From contig NZ_QQRU01000006.1 of assembly GCF_003428885.1 (NCBI RefSeq), positions 62,001 through 126,000 on the forward strand: 64,000 nucleotides of DNA, given 5' to 3'. Positions 55,951 to 64,000 of this stretch are shown here, piece after piece. This stretch comes from Streptococcus sp. LQJ-218 (GTDB taxonomy: Bacteria > Bacillota > Bacilli > Lactobacillales > Streptococcaceae). A program made the position numbers and the translations under genes. How positions within the stretch are numbered: position 1 is the stretch's first letter; every line of letters starts with the position of its first letter. The notes beneath the pieces are model-generated. The model was not told the origin of the DNA. It saw only the letters and a program-made list of their open reading frames with translations, and did not search any database.

Positions 55951-57165
55951 CTATCTGCGATACTGTTTCAAGAAACGAGTCATCTTTTCTTGGATTTGGG
56001 CTAATTCATCAACACGAGGAAGGTAAACAATACGGAAGTGGTCTGGTTCCTGCCAGTTAAAGCCTCGACCATGAACCAAGAGAACCTTTTCCTGTTTCAA
56101 GAAATTAAGAACAAATTGCTCATCATCATCGATATGGTACATATTGCGGTCGATTTTAGGGAAGATATAGAGTCCAGCCTTGGGTTTAACCGCAGACAAA
56201 CCTGGGATATCTTGAATGGCATTGTAGATGAAGTTTCTTTGCTCGTAAATTCGTCCACCAGGAAGGAGCAATTCATCGACCGACTGGTGACCACCCAAGG
56301 AAGTTTGTACGACTTGTTGGGCCAAAACGTTAGAGCAAAGGCGCATATTGGATAGCATATTGAGCCCTTCAATATAGCCCTTGACATGAGTCTTCGGTCC
56401 AGACAAGACCATCCAACCCACACGGAAACCAGCAATACGGTGGGATTTTGATAGACCATTCATGCTGACACAGAAGACATCTGATGCCAAGCTCGCCACA
56501 GGCGTATGTACATGTCCATCCATGACCATGCGGTCGTAAATTTCATCCGCAAAGATAATCAAATCGTTTTGACGGGCAATCTCAATAATCTCCAGCAAGA
56601 GTTCCTTCGGATAAAGGGCTCCAGTTGGATTGTTTGGATTGATAAGGACGATTGCCTTGGTATTGGAAGTGATTTTTGACTTGATATCGTCAATATCTGG
56701 GTACCATTCTGCAGCTTCATCGCAGATATAGTGAACGGCATTTCCTCCAGCTAGGCTGACAGCTGCTGTCCAGAGAGGATAGTCTGGCATTGGCACCAAG
56801 ACCTCATCCCCGTTGTCCAAAAGCCCCTGCATGGACATGACAATCAGTTCACTGACACCATTTCCAAGGTAAATATCATCAATATCTACATTTGGGAATT
56901 TCTTCAATTGGCAATACTGCATGATAGCCTTACGGGCTGAGAAAATCCCTTTAGAGTCAGAATATCCTTCACTATCACGCGCATTCATAATCAAGTCATG
57001 AATGACCTCGTCAGGCGCTGTAAAGCCAAATTCTGCTGGATTTCCTGTATTCAGACGTAAAATCTTTTCTCCGTTTGCTCGCATCCGCATGGCTTCTTCC
57101 AAAACAGGACCACGGATATCATAAGCAACATGCTCTAATTTACTAGACTTGTTATATTCTTTCAT
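55951..57165 (-). CDS. Pyridoxal-phosphate aminotransferase, AlaT-like
   Basis: This 404-residue fold-I class I/II aminotransferase has PLP Lys in NGLSKSHRIAGFRVGW, INPNNPTGALYPKEL, FADEIYDRMVMDG and the carboxylate-binding Arg in DHFRIVYLPRVDEL. The N-terminus (SSKLEHVAYDIRGPVLEEA) is characteristic of the AlaT group, which transfers amino groups between glutamate and pyruvate. Substrate assignment is by family only. It is monocistronic. Confidence 0.9.
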   Translation of the reverse strand: MKEYNKSSKLEHVAYDIRGPVLEEAMRMRANGEKILRLNTGNPAEFGFTAPDEVIHDLIMNARDSEGYSDSKGIFSARKAIMQYCQLKKFPNVDIDDIYLGNGVSELIVMSMQGLLDNGDEVLVPMPDYPLWTAAVSLAGGNAVHYICDEAAEWYPDIDDIKSKITSNTKAIVLINPNNPTGALYPKELLLEIIEIARQNDLIIFADEIYDRMVMDGHVHTPVASLASDVFCVSMNGLSKSHRIAGFRVGWMVLSGPKTHVKGYIEGLNMLSNMRLCSNVLAQQVVQTSLGGHQSVDELLLPGGRIYEQRNFIYNAIQDIPGLSAVKPKAGLYIFPKIDRNMYHIDDDEQFVLNFLKQEKVLLVHGRGFNWQEPDHFRIVYLPRVDELAQIQEKMTRFLKQYRR

Positions 57166-57258
57166 CTTGTTTCCTCAATTCATCAGGATAGTAACATTAT
57201 ACCACTAGAAAGAGCATGCGACAAGTTTACTGAAATCTGTTACTAGCTTCATGCAGAA

Positions 57259-57281
57259 GAAAAACCTCGCTAAAAGCGAGG
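57259..57281 (-). terminator. Terminator of the small membrane protein gene
   Basis: CCTCGC and GCGAGG around a 5-base loop, followed by TTTTTC on the minus strand. Confidence 0.85.
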
Positions 57282-57321
57282 TCAAGACAGTGGAAATAGC
57301 AGAGATTTTACGCAAGACATA

Positions 57322-57624
57322 TCACATACCAAAAGATAAACCTAGAAAAAGCAAGCCTAGAAAGGAGTCATAAAGAAGATTAAACATGAGGAAAAGCTCC
57401 CATATCATCAAGTAATCCTTGCGACCACTTCTTTTAGCGACTAGGAATAACGCCAAATGGTAGAGTAAATGAAAGACTAAAAAGCCAACAAAACCTGGAT
57501 AAAGAAGCGGAATCAACTTCTCTAATTGCCAGATCATAATCACTTCTACCAAGACTGAAACTAGGATGATTCCATAATAAAGGAAATTTGATTTTTTTGT
57601 TTCTTGAAAAGAGTTTTTCATCAT
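57322..57624 (-). CDS. Unknown three-helix membrane protein
   Basis: This is a 100-residue protein I cannot assign. It has a short hydrophilic N-terminus (KNSFQETKKS) and three hydrophobic segments (FLYYGIILVSVLVEVIMIWQ; LLYPGFVGFLVFHLLYHLAL; LFLMFNLLYDSFLGLLFLGL). The ATG at 57624 is five bases behind GGAGG. It stands alone between its terminator and the divergent usp gene. Confidence 0.8.
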   Translation of the reverse strand: MMKNSFQETKKSNFLYYGIILVSVLVEVIMIWQLEKLIPLLYPGFVGFLVFHLLYHLALFLVAKRSGRKDYLMIWELFLMFNLLYDSFLGLLFLGLSFGM

Positions 57625-57726
57625 TTTCCCTCCCTTCACTTCTTCCCTGCTATCTTTTCTTTTATTTTAACATATATACATAAATATGTTAAACGCTAAG
57701 ATTCTTTTAGAAAATACTTTTTTTAC

Positions 57727-57755
57727 TTTACTTCTATAGTGAAAAGGTTTACAAT
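57727..57755 (+). promoter_or_regulatory. Promoter of the universal stress protein gene
   Basis: TTTACT, 17 bases and TACAAT, about 30 bases before the ATG. Confidence 0.65.
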
Positions 57756-57785
57756 TATAGTAAGAAAATTTCAGGAGGTTTCATT

Positions 57786-58238
57786 ATGACACAACGTTAC
57801 CAAAATATTATGGTCGCAATCGATGGTTCTAAGGAAGCGGATTTAGCTTTTGTCAAGGGAGTTCATTCTGCTCTACGAAACGACGCAAAACTCACCATCG
57901 CTCATGTCATTGACACACGCGCTCTTCAAAGCGTATCCACCTTTGATGCTGAAGTTTACGAACAACTCCAAGTTGACGCTGAAAGTCTGATGAAAGAGTA
58001 CGAAAAACGTGCTAAAGATGCTGGGGTGGCAGATGTTCATATCGTCATTGAAATGGGAAATCCAAAGACCCTCTTGGCACGTACTATTCCTGATGCTGAA
58101 GGAGTGGACCTCATCCTTGTTGGTGCCACTGGTCTCAACGCTTTTGAACGCCTCTTGGTCGGCTCTTCATCCGAACACATTCTCCGCCATGCTAAGGTCG
58201 ATTTACTTGTTGTGAGAGAACAAGAAAAAACCTTATAA
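57786..58238 (+). CDS. Universal stress protein UspA family
   Basis: This 150-residue protein has the Usp alpha/beta fold: NIMVAIDGSKEADLAF at the N-terminus and the ATP-binding G-2x-G-9x-G-S motif in GATGLNAFERLLVGSSSEHI, followed by AKVDLLVVR. The intact motif suggests an ATP-binding Usp. AGGAGG is seven bases before the ATG. It is monocistronic with promoter and terminator visible. Confidence 0.93.
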   Translation: MTQRYQNIMVAIDGSKEADLAFVKGVHSALRNDAKLTIAHVIDTRALQSVSTFDAEVYEQLQVDAESLMKEYEKRAKDAGVADVHIVIEMGNPKTLLARTIPDAEGVDLILVGATGLNAFERLLVGSSSEHILRHAKVDLLVVREQEKTL

Positions 58239-58242
58239 TGAC

Positions 58243-58273
58243 AACAAAAAGGAGCTTTGGGCTCCTTTTTGTT
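58243..58273. terminator. Terminator between usp and the HAD fusion gene
   Basis: ACAAAAAGGAGC and GCTCCTTTTTGT pair around TTTGG; A- and T-runs on both sides suit both convergent genes. Confidence 0.9.
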
Positions 58274-59661
58274 TACGATTTATTTCTCTTTTTATGGCGC
58301 TCATAGGCCTTTATCTGGCGCTCAATTTCCTTTTTAATAGCAGGCTCTGGAGTATATCTCTCCTCCCAGTCATCTGGTTTTAAGATTTTGTGGGTCACTG
58401 GATCAAAGTGAGCCTTACCATCTGGAAAAATTTTCCCCATATTAGCCTGATGGACAATGTCAAAAATCCGTTCTGGATCCACTCCCATCAAAACAAAACT
58501 ACCATAGATGAAGTAAAGCGTATCAATCAAGGCATCCACCTGCCCTACCAAATCTTGCTGGGCAGGTGTTTTCTTGGCTACTTTATCCGCTGCTTGATCG
58601 AGAGCTTGATGAAGTTGTGATAGAGCTTGACCAAAGTCCTCTTCAGAGGGACTGGCTGCTCGGACAAACTCCACCAATTCTTCTATTTTAAAACCAGCCC
58701 TGTGGGTGGCACCTTCTAAGTCCCAAGCTCGAGGTTCTTCTTGGGTCCGTTCATCCATCATGTGGTGGAAGGTCTTAACTTTATTAAAATGATAGTCACG
58801 GCTGACAAAGACTTTTTCTGAGGCCAGAACACCAAAATGTTCCAGGGCCTTGTGGATCCCATCTTGCTGATTACTGGTTGTGATGTGCTTGGCAACTTCC
58901 TTGACACTGCTGCTACCATTTCCCATAGCGACCGACATACCAACACCAGCCAGCATTTCTAGGTCGTTATCCGAGTCACCAAAGGCCATCACTTGGTTGA
59001 GGTCAAAGCCGTATTCTTTCCCAACTCGGCGAATACCTTCCAATTTAGAGTTTCCTTGATTGATGACATCCGCTGCAAAAGGATTGCTACGTGTCAATTT
59101 CAAGTCTTCAAAATCAGCTGCCACCTTCTCAGTTTCTTCTGGCGTCATCAGCATCAAAACTTGGTAGATAGGCTGATTCATTAGATGAAGCAAGTCTTCT
59201 TCCTCTTGGGGAACAACCTTGCTGACCATGCGATTAAAGGACTGACTCACCGTCCGAGTTAAAATAGAGGGAACGAAGCGACTGATTCGTTGGGAAAAAG
59301 AACCCAGACCAAAGGACATGATTTTAGAACCCAACATAGCATCCTTGGTCCCTAGGGCAATCTCCTTGCCCTCTTTTTTTGCATAGCCAATCAGCTGGCG
59401 CAAATGTAACTTGGAAATAGGACTCGTGAACAAGACTCTGTCTTTATTAAAAATATACTGACCATTGTAGGTTACCGCAAAATCCAAATCTAAATCGTCC
59501 ATCAATTCCTTAACAAAAAAAGGTCCTCTCCCTGTCGCTACACCGACAAGTACCCCTTGTTCTTTGACAATCTTAATCGCATCCTTAGTGGATTTCAAAA
59601 CACTCTTGCGATCATTGACCAAGGTTCCATCGATATCAAAAAAAACAGCTTTGACTTCCAT
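58273..59661 (-). CDS. Cof-type HAD hydrolase fused to a MazG/HisE-like domain
   Basis: This is a 462-residue two-domain protein. Residues 1-275 are a Cof/IIB HAD phosphatase (nucleophile FFDIDGTLVND; VGVATGRGP; MAFGDSDNDLEML). Residues about 290-440 are an all-alpha domain (RDYHFNKVKTFHHMMDERTQ; FKIEELVEFVRAASPSEEDF; LVGQVDALIDTLYFIYGSFV) resembling phosphoribosyl-ATP/NTP pyrophosphohydrolases, with candidate Mg-binding EExxE- and D-type residues. The C-terminus is basic. The fusion suggests a nucleotide or sugar-phosphate house-cleaning role; the substrate is unknown. Confidence 0.87.
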   Translation of the reverse strand: MEVKAVFFDIDGTLVNDRKSVLKSTKDAIKIVKEQGVLVGVATGRGPFFVKELMDDLDLDFAVTYNGQYIFNKDRVLFTSPISKLHLRQLIGYAKKEGKEIALGTKDAMLGSKIMSFGLGSFSQRISRFVPSILTRTVSQSFNRMVSKVVPQEEEDLLHLMNQPIYQVLMLMTPEETEKVAADFEDLKLTRSNPFAADVINQGNSKLEGIRRVGKEYGFDLNQVMAFGDSDNDLEMLAGVGMSVAMGNGSSSVKEVAKHITTSNQQDGIHKALEHFGVLASEKVFVSRDYHFNKVKTFHHMMDERTQEEPRAWDLEGATHRAGFKIEELVEFVRAASPSEEDFGQALSQLHQALDQAADKVAKKTPAQQDLVGQVDALIDTLYFIYGSFVLMGVDPERIFDIVHQANMGKIFPDGKAHFDPVTHKILKPDDWEERYTPEPAIKKEIERQIKAYERHKKRNKS

Positions 59662-59726
59662 CCTATCTCAATCTCCCCTTTTGTGATACAATGATTATAC
59701 CACATTTCAGAAAGAGTGAGTAAATC

Positions 59727-60689
59727 ATGCCTAAGAAAATCCTTGTTTTACATACGGGTGGGACTATTTCCATGCAAGCCGATGCTTCTGGCGCTGTTGT
59801 GACGAGTTCAGATAATCCCATGAACCATGTGTCCAATCCTCTTAAAGGAATCCAAGTCCAGGCCTTGGACTTTTTTAACCTGCCAAGTCCCCATATCAAA
59901 CCAAAGCATATGCTGGCCCTCTACCAGAAAATTAAAGAGGAAGCACATAACTACGATGGTGTTGTCATCACACACGGAACCGATACTCTAGAAGAAACCG
60001 CTTATTTCCTGGATACCATGGAAGTTCCCCATATGCCTATCGTTTTAACAGGTGCCATGCGCAGCTCCAACGAACTCGGCAGTGACGGTGTTTATAATTA
60101 TCTGAGTGCTTTGCGGGTGGCTAGCGATGACAGGGCTGCTGATAAGGGAGTTTTGGTTGTTATGAACGATGAAATCCATGCTGCCAAGTATGTTACCAAA
60201 ACACATACGACCAACGTCGGCACCTTCCAGACCCCAACACATGGACCTCTTGGTCTGATTATGAAACAAGAAATTCTCTACTTTAAAACAGCTGAACCTC
60301 GTGTTCGCTTTGACCTTGATCACATACAAGGCTTGGTCCCTATCATCTCAGCTTATGCTGGTATGACAGATGAGCTGATTGATATGCTGGATTTGGAACA
60401 ATTGGACGGTTTGATTATCCAAGCCTTCGGAGCTGGTAATATTCCCAAAGAAACAGCTCAAAAATTAGAAAGCCTTCTACAAAAAGGAATCCCAGTCGCT
60501 CTGGTTTCACGATGCTTTAACGGTATTGCTGAACCTGTTTATGCCTACCAGGGTGGGGGCGTGCAGTTGCAAAAATCTGGTGTCTTCTTTGTTAAAGAAC
60601 TCAACGCCCAAAAAGCCCGCTTGAAACTCCTCATTGCCCTCAATGCTGGACTAACAGGACAGGCTTTGAAAGACTATATGGAAGGCTAA
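59727..60689 (+). CDS. ansA: L-asparaginase (type I)
   Basis: This 320-residue asparaginase/glutaminase has the first catalytic Thr in VLHTGGTISM, the second in VITHGTDTLEETAYFL, and Lys in the AAKYVTKTHTTNVGTF region. No signal peptide is present, so it is cytoplasmic. It is divergent from the HAD fusion gene and shares a bidirectional terminator with ccpA. Confidence 0.94.
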   Translation: MPKKILVLHTGGTISMQADASGAVVTSSDNPMNHVSNPLKGIQVQALDFFNLPSPHIKPKHMLALYQKIKEEAHNYDGVVITHGTDTLEETAYFLDTMEVPHMPIVLTGAMRSSNELGSDGVYNYLSALRVASDDRAADKGVLVVMNDEIHAAKYVTKTHTTNVGTFQTPTHGPLGLIMKQEILYFKTAEPRVRFDLDHIQGLVPIISAYAGMTDELIDMLDLEQLDGLIIQAFGAGNIPKETAQKLESLLQKGIPVALVSRCFNGIAEPVYAYQGGGVQLQKSGVFFVKELNAQKARLKLLIALNAGLTGQALKDYMEG

Positions 60690-60707
60690 GTCTCTTCTCT
60701 CGAAAGC

Positions 60708-60741
60708 AAAATCAGGAAATCTTCACGATTCCCTGATTTTT
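60708..60741. terminator. Bidirectional terminator between ansA and ccpA
   Basis: AAAATCAGG and CCTGATTTT form the outer stem, extended internally with one mismatch; A- and T-runs flank it. Confidence 0.88.
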
Positions 60742-60742
60742 T

Positions 60743-61753
60743 CTATTTACGTTTTCGTGTTGAACGGCGTTCTGTCAAACCATGTGGTAAGAGAACTTCG
60801 CGTTCTTCCAACTCTTCCTTGTGCATAATCTTAGTCAGCATACGCATACTAATGGCACCAAGGTCATAAAGAGGTTGAGCAATAGTTGTCAAGTTTGGGC
60901 GAGTAAAGCGTGAGATTTGTGAATCATCACTAGTAATGATTTCAAACTCTTCTGGCACAGATACACCGTGATCAGCCAAACCATTCAAGACACCTGCTGC
61001 CAATTCATCACCTGTTACAACTGCTGCAGTTGCGTTTGATGAAATTAAGCGCTCAGCCAAAGCATAACCGTCTTCATAAGTGTATTTAGATTCAAATACC
61101 AATCCTTCGCTATAGGAAATCCCTGCTTTTTTCAAGGCTTCCTTGTAGCCAACCAAACGAACCTTACCATTGATATCATCTACTAGCGGACCACTAACAA
61201 AAGCAATACGCTCATTGTCTTTAGCAAGGTAGCTCACCGCATCAATCGTAGCTTGTTTGTAGTCAATATTGACACTTGGAAGCTGATGTTCTACATCCAC
61301 TGTCCCTGCAAGAACAACTGGTGTCCGAGAGCGAGAAAATTCTGAACGAATTTTTTCAGTCAAGTGGTACCCCATAAAGATGATCCCATCCACTTGCTTA
61401 GAAAACAGTGTATTGACAACTGAAACTTCCTTGTCATCATCTTCATCACTGTTAGCAAGGACGATATTGTACTTGTACATTTCAGCGATATCGTCAATCC
61501 CTTTAGCAAGCGTCGAGAAATAACCATTGGTAATATTTGGAATCACAACTCCGACAGTGGTTGTCTTTTTACTTGCAAGACCACGCGCTACGGCATTTGG
61601 ACGGTAATCCAAACGATCAATCACCTCAAGCACTTTTTTTCGGGTATTCTCTTTTACATTCTTATTGCCATTGACTACACGGCTAACCGTCGCCATTGAA
61701 ACCCCTGCTTCACGGGCGACATCATAAATCGTTATTGTATCGTCTGTATTCAT
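60743..61753 (-). CDS. ccpA: Catabolite control protein A
   Basis: This is a 336-residue LacI-family regulator. The helix-turn-helix (ITIYDVAREAGVSMATVSRV) and hinge (YRPNAVARGLASKKT) precede a sugar-binding-type effector domain that binds HPr(Ser-P). The hinge and HTH match CcpA rather than a sugar-specific LacI protein. It represses genes with cre sites when good carbon sources are present; candidate sites in this window are at 8904, 40220 and in its own promoter. The ATG follows AAAGGAAATGG. Confidence 0.95.
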   Translation of the reverse strand: MNTDDTITIYDVAREAGVSMATVSRVVNGNKNVKENTRKKVLEVIDRLDYRPNAVARGLASKKTTTVGVVIPNITNGYFSTLAKGIDDIAEMYKYNIVLANSDEDDDKEVSVVNTLFSKQVDGIIFMGYHLTEKIRSEFSRSRTPVVLAGTVDVEHQLPSVNIDYKQATIDAVSYLAKDNERIAFVSGPLVDDINGKVRLVGYKEALKKAGISYSEGLVFESKYTYEDGYALAERLISSNATAAVVTGDELAAGVLNGLADHGVSVPEEFEIITSDDSQISRFTRPNLTTIAQPLYDLGAISMRMLTKIMHKEELEEREVLLPHGLTERRSTRKRK

Positions 61754-61770
61754 TCCATTTCCTTTCTATA

Positions 61771-61821
61771 TCATACCTCACGAAACTCTAAAAAGAGACG
61801 GTATGAAAATTTCGTTTTCAT
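61771..61821 (-). other. Two mutually exclusive hairpins in the ccpA leader
   Basis: Hairpin A (61803-61821, ATGAAAA/TTTTCAT) and hairpin B (61771-61806, TCATACC/GGTATGA) share the TCAT/ATGA bases, so only one can form. B ends close to the ccpA ribosome site. Function is unproven. Confidence 0.45.
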
Positions 61822-61836
61822 GATTCTCCTTATTTC

Positions 61837-61865
61837 ATTTTATCACTATTTGTAAACACTTTCAA
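61837..61865 (-). promoter_or_regulatory. Promoter of ccpA
   Basis: TTGAAA, 17 bases and TAAAAT with extended TG on the minus strand; start expected near 61830. Confidence 0.7.
61851..61864. promoter_or_regulatory. Near-consensus cre site inside the ccpA promoter
   Basis: TGTAAACACTTTCA differs from TGWAANCGNTNWCA at one fixed position (A for G). It overlaps the spacer and -35 of the ccpA promoter, which fits negative autoregulation. Confidence 0.6.
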
Positions 61866-61933
61866 GCGTTTTTTGAAGATTATTTGAAAAAATTTCATGG
61901 GAAGCTATGTTTATGAAAAAAAATCACCTTTTC

Positions 61934-61962
61934 TTGATTTTTAATCCTATTTGCTGTATGAT
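61934..61962 (+). promoter_or_regulatory. Promoter of the DUF960 gene
   Basis: TTGATT, 17 bases and TATGAT, 26 bases before the ATG. Confidence 0.6.
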
Positions 61963-61987
61963 AAGGGGAAAGAAAGGGGGCAGAAAT

Positions 61988-62305
61988 ATGGCTTTTACCA
62001 ATACCCATATGCGGTCGGCTAGTTTTGGCATTGTTACCAGCTTACCTGATGATATCATCGACTCTTTTTGGTATATTATTGACCATTTCTTAAAAAATGT
62101 CTTTGAGTTGGAAGAAGAACTCGAGTTTCAATTGCTTAATAACCAAGGAACAATTACCTTCCACTTTTCAAGTCAACACCTCCCTACAACCATTGATTTT
62201 GACTTTAACCATCCTTTTGACCCTCTTTATCCCCCGAAAGTACTGGTTTTAGATATGGACGGTAGAGAAACGATCCTCCTCCCAGAAGAAAATGACCTAT
62301 TTTAA
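61988..62305 (+). CDS. DUF960-family protein
   Basis: This is a 105-residue soluble acidic protein (SASFGIVTSLPDDIIDSFWY; TIDFDFNHPFDPLYPPKVLV) of the DUF960 type found in streptococci and lactobacilli; the function is unknown. I chose the ATG at 61988, behind AAAGGGGG and downstream of the promoter, over the longer frame from 61907 that would include that promoter. Its stop codon TAA shares its last base with the start of BOX copy 5. Confidence 0.8.
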   Translation: MAFTNTHMRSASFGIVTSLPDDIIDSFWYIIDHFLKNVFELEEELEFQLLNNQGTITFHFSSQHLPTTIDFDFNHPFDPLYPPKVLVLDMDGRETILLPEENDLF

Positions 62306-62419
62306 TACTCAATAAAAATCAAAGAGCAAACTAGGAAGCTAGCCGCAAGCTGCTCAAAACACTGTTTTGAGGTTGCAGATAGAAGCTGACGTGGGTTGAA
62401 GAGATTTTTGAAGAGTATA
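62305..62419. repeat. BOX repeat (copy 5)
   Basis: It runs ATACTCAATAAAAATCAAAG to TTTTTGAAGAGTAT with the core CTCAAAACACTGTTTTGAG, an internal perfect hairpin. It begins at the last base of the DUF960 stop codon and is followed directly by a terminator. Confidence 0.92.
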
Positions 62420-62464
62420 AAAACTCTAGCATTCAGTTACAAGTGACTGAAAACTAGAGTTTTT
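62420..62464. terminator. Terminator between DUF960/BOX and sulD
   Basis: AAAACTCTAG and CTAGAGTTTT enclose a second short stem (TTCAGT/ACTGAA); T- and A-runs serve both strands. Confidence 0.88.
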
Positions 62465-63277
62465 CTATTTTTTCAAAGCATCATACAAGTTGCGGATCGG
62501 TTGCTTTAATGTAGGATGGATAAAATGAGGCGCAATTTCTTGAAGAGGTTCAAGGACAAAAAGACGTTCTGCTATGTAAGGATGGGGCAAAATGAGGCCG
62601 TCTGTATAAAGGATCTGGTCCTCCACAAAGAGCAAGTCCAAATCAATCAAACGAGGTCCCCAATGCACTTCTCTCACCCGTCCCATCTCTGACTCAATGG
62701 CTAACAAGGTCTCTAATAGAACTGGGGCCGGCAACCATGTTTCAACCTCAACCACTTGATTAGCAAAGCTATCTTGCTCTACACCTCCCCAAGGCTCCGT
62801 CGTCAAGACACTGGACTCCTTGAGAATATGGATACCACGAGATCGCATTTTCTCAATGGCTTGTTTCAAGTTTGCTTGCTTATCCCCCATATTGCTACCA
62901 AGGGCAATAAAGGCTCGCTGCTTACGGCGATGAATGGTTACTGAGCAAGTATCTAGTGGCAAATGTACTGGCGCCCAAGGTTTTTTGAGTTCCAGCTTTA
63001 TTTCTTGGACAAGAGGATAGGCCTCAAAGGTACGTTCTACCAGCTTGTAGGCTACCGTTTCAATCAAGTCTTCACTCGTTTCCTGAAACCAAGTCGTCCA
63101 CTGCTGACACAGTTCTCCGTAATGGACAGAAGCCGTTAAATCCAAGTCTGTAGCCGCCTTGGTCATATCATAGGAAAGGATTGCTGAAATGACAAACTTC
63201 TGCCCCAATTCCTTTTCACTGGGAAAAAGACCATGATAGGCAAAAATTTCCAAATCCTTAATCTGTAGTTGATCCAT
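62465..63277 (-). CDS. sulD: Bifunctional dihydroneopterin aldolase / HPPK (SulD)
   Basis: This 270-residue fusion catalyses two consecutive folate steps. Residues 1-118 are FolB ([30 protein letters not shown]), producing 6-hydroxymethyl-dihydropterin. Residues about 122-270 are FolK ([32 protein letters not shown]), which pyrophosphorylates it. The fusion is a hallmark of pneumococcus-like streptococci. folE lies upstream in the same orientation, separated by a terminator-like hairpin and a BOX repeat. Confidence 0.95.
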   Translation of the reverse strand: MDQLQIKDLEIFAYHGLFPSEKELGQKFVISAILSYDMTKAATDLDLTASVHYGELCQQWTTWFQETSEDLIETVAYKLVERTFEAYPLVQEIKLELKKPWAPVHLPLDTCSVTIHRRKQRAFIALGSNMGDKQANLKQAIEKMRSRGIHILKESSVLTTEPWGGVEQDSFANQVVEVETWLPAPVLLETLLAIESEMGRVREVHWGPRLIDLDLLFVEDQILYTDGLILPHPYIAERLFVLEPLQEIAPHFIHPTLKQPIRNLYDALKK

Positions 63278-63296
63278 AATGTTTCCTTTCTAGAAA

Positions 63297-63315
63297 AATC
63301 CGCTTCAAGCGGATT
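63297..63315. terminator. Terminator-like hairpin between folE and sulD
   Basis: AATCCGCT/AGCGGATT (8-bp stem, 3-base loop) followed by TTTTTC on the minus strand, 20 bases before sulD. It may reduce readthrough from folE into sulD. Confidence 0.7.
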
Positions 63316-63321
63316 CTTTTT

Positions 63322-63436
63322 ATACTCAATGAAAATCAAAGTGAAAACTAGGAAGCTAGTCGCAGACTGCTCAAAACACTGTTTTGAGGTTGCAGATGGA
63401 AGCTAACATGGTTTGAAGAGATTTTCTAAGAGTATT
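63322..63436. repeat. BOX repeat (copy 6)
   Basis: It runs ATACTCAATGAAAATCAAAG to TTTTCTAAGAGTAT with the CTCAAAACACTGTTTTGAG core. Its right end overlaps the folE stop codon (63435-63437). Confidence 0.92.
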
Positions 63437-63989
63437 ATAGTCCCATTAAACGATAAGCCTGATCTCGGAGGTCCTTATCTGTTTCAAATAAACCTCGAGC
63501 TACAGTTGTCAAGGTTGCAGTGCCAGGTTTTCTGACACCACGCATACTCATACACATATGCTCTGCTTCAATCACAACGAAGGCTCCCTTGGCTCCCAAA
63601 TACTCCATCAAGGCATCGGCCACTTCGATATTCAAACGCTCTTGAATCTGTGGCTTTTTAGAATAAACTTCAACCGTACGCGCTAGCTTAGACAAACCTG
63701 CTACACGGCCATCTGGAATATAGGCAATATGCGCTCTACCATAAAATGGCAAGAAGTGGTGTTCACACATGGTATGGAAAAAGATATCCTTTTCTACCAC
63801 CATATTGTCGTCAATAATCTCAAACGATTTTGACAAATGTTCCTCCGCTGTTTGACCAAGACCTGAAAAAATCTCTTGGTACATACGAGCCACACGAGCA
63901 GGTGTTTCCTGCAAGCCCTCGCGGTTGGCGTCCTCTCCGACAGCCTCGATAATCATTTTTACAGCTGTTTCAATCTTTTGTGTATCCAT
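63435..63989 (-). CDS. folE: GTP cyclohydrolase I
   Basis: This 184-residue enzyme opens the folate pathway by converting GTP to dihydroneopterin triphosphate. Zinc and active-site motifs are [39 protein letters not shown] and [16 protein letters not shown]. The ATG at 63989 is inside the window and the protein is complete; its promoter and upstream fol genes lie outside. The stop codon lies at the edge of BOX copy 6. Confidence 0.96.
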   Translation of the reverse strand: MDTQKIETAVKMIIEAVGEDANREGLQETPARVARMYQEIFSGLGQTAEEHLSKSFEIIDDNMVVEKDIFFHTMCEHHFLPFYGRAHIAYIPDGRVAGLSKLARTVEVYSKKPQIQERLNIEVADALMEYLGAKGAFVVIEAEHMCMSMRGVRKPGTATLTTVARGLFETDKDLRDQAYRLMGL

Positions 63990-64000
63990 TCTCGTTTTTC

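Overview
The window is chromosomal DNA of a Mitis-group streptococcus (S. mitis, S. oralis or S. pneumoniae relatives). This rests on near-textbook PiuA, AmiA-F, SulD, CcpA, EndA and SepM proteins, six BOX-type repeats, YSIRK/LPXTG surface-protein signals and streptococcal sigma-A promoters (often extended -10, TGnTATAAT). Most genes lie on the minus strand. I ran no database search. Family names come from recognised motifs and remembered homologues; remembered pneumococcal gene order is used only as inference.

Layout. 1-2.3 kb: end of a siderophore/heme-type iron ABC operon (piuC-piuD-piuA, plus strand). 2.4-8.7 kb: minus-strand housekeeping run yidD, rluB, scpB, scpA, xerD-like, CBS protein, phosphoesterase, XTPase, murI, yneF. 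8.7-17.7 kb: accessory segment with a 1715-residue cell-wall-anchored GH95 alpha-L-fucosidase under a CcpA (cre) site, then a convergent TrpXYZ-like amino-acid ABC operon. 17.7-24.3 kb: oligopeptide permease operon amiA-C-D-E-F, then tRNA-Cys. 24.7-34 kb: CNNM/CBS protein, endA-epuA-murA-DUF1146, sepM-coaD-rsmD, asnA, Bax-inhibitor-like protein, TrmH-type methylase, acyP, yidC. 35-39.2 kb: five-gene two-component/ABC exporter island. 39.4-47.8 kb: pflA (broken by a stop codon), lysA-like gene, purR, cbf1, rmuC, thiN, rpe, rsgA, ksgA. 47.9-52.1 kb: DUF1430-type ABC exporter with an RRNPP (PlcR/TprA-like) regulator. 52.1-64 kb: rnmV, tatD, an orphan oligopeptide-binding lipoprotein, rpmH, an aminotransferase, usp, a HAD/MazG-like fusion, ansA, ccpA, DUF960, sulD, folE.

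How genes work together. CcpA (60.7 kb) is the likely regulator of the fucosidase and pflA through cre sites seen here, and of itself. The orphan oligopeptide-binding protein at 53.6 kb probably delivers peptides to AmiC-F. FolE and SulD are two steps of folate synthesis. EndA belongs to DNA uptake and SepM to competence-pheromone maturation.

The most interesting signal is the roughly 390-nt leader of the TrpXYZ-like operon (minus strand, 17623-17223). It encodes a 19-residue peptide ending in Phe-Tyr-Phe-Ser-Tyr-Phe-Arg. Downstream lies a chain of six mutually exclusive RNA segments ending in an intrinsic terminator, which is the architecture of ribosome-mediated attenuation controlled by aromatic amino acids. 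I did not find a T-box. Other points worth checking are a TAG codon at a Trp position in pflA, three candidate leaderless mRNAs, a XerD-like protein lacking catalytic residues, and BOX repeats that abut or overlap stop codons.
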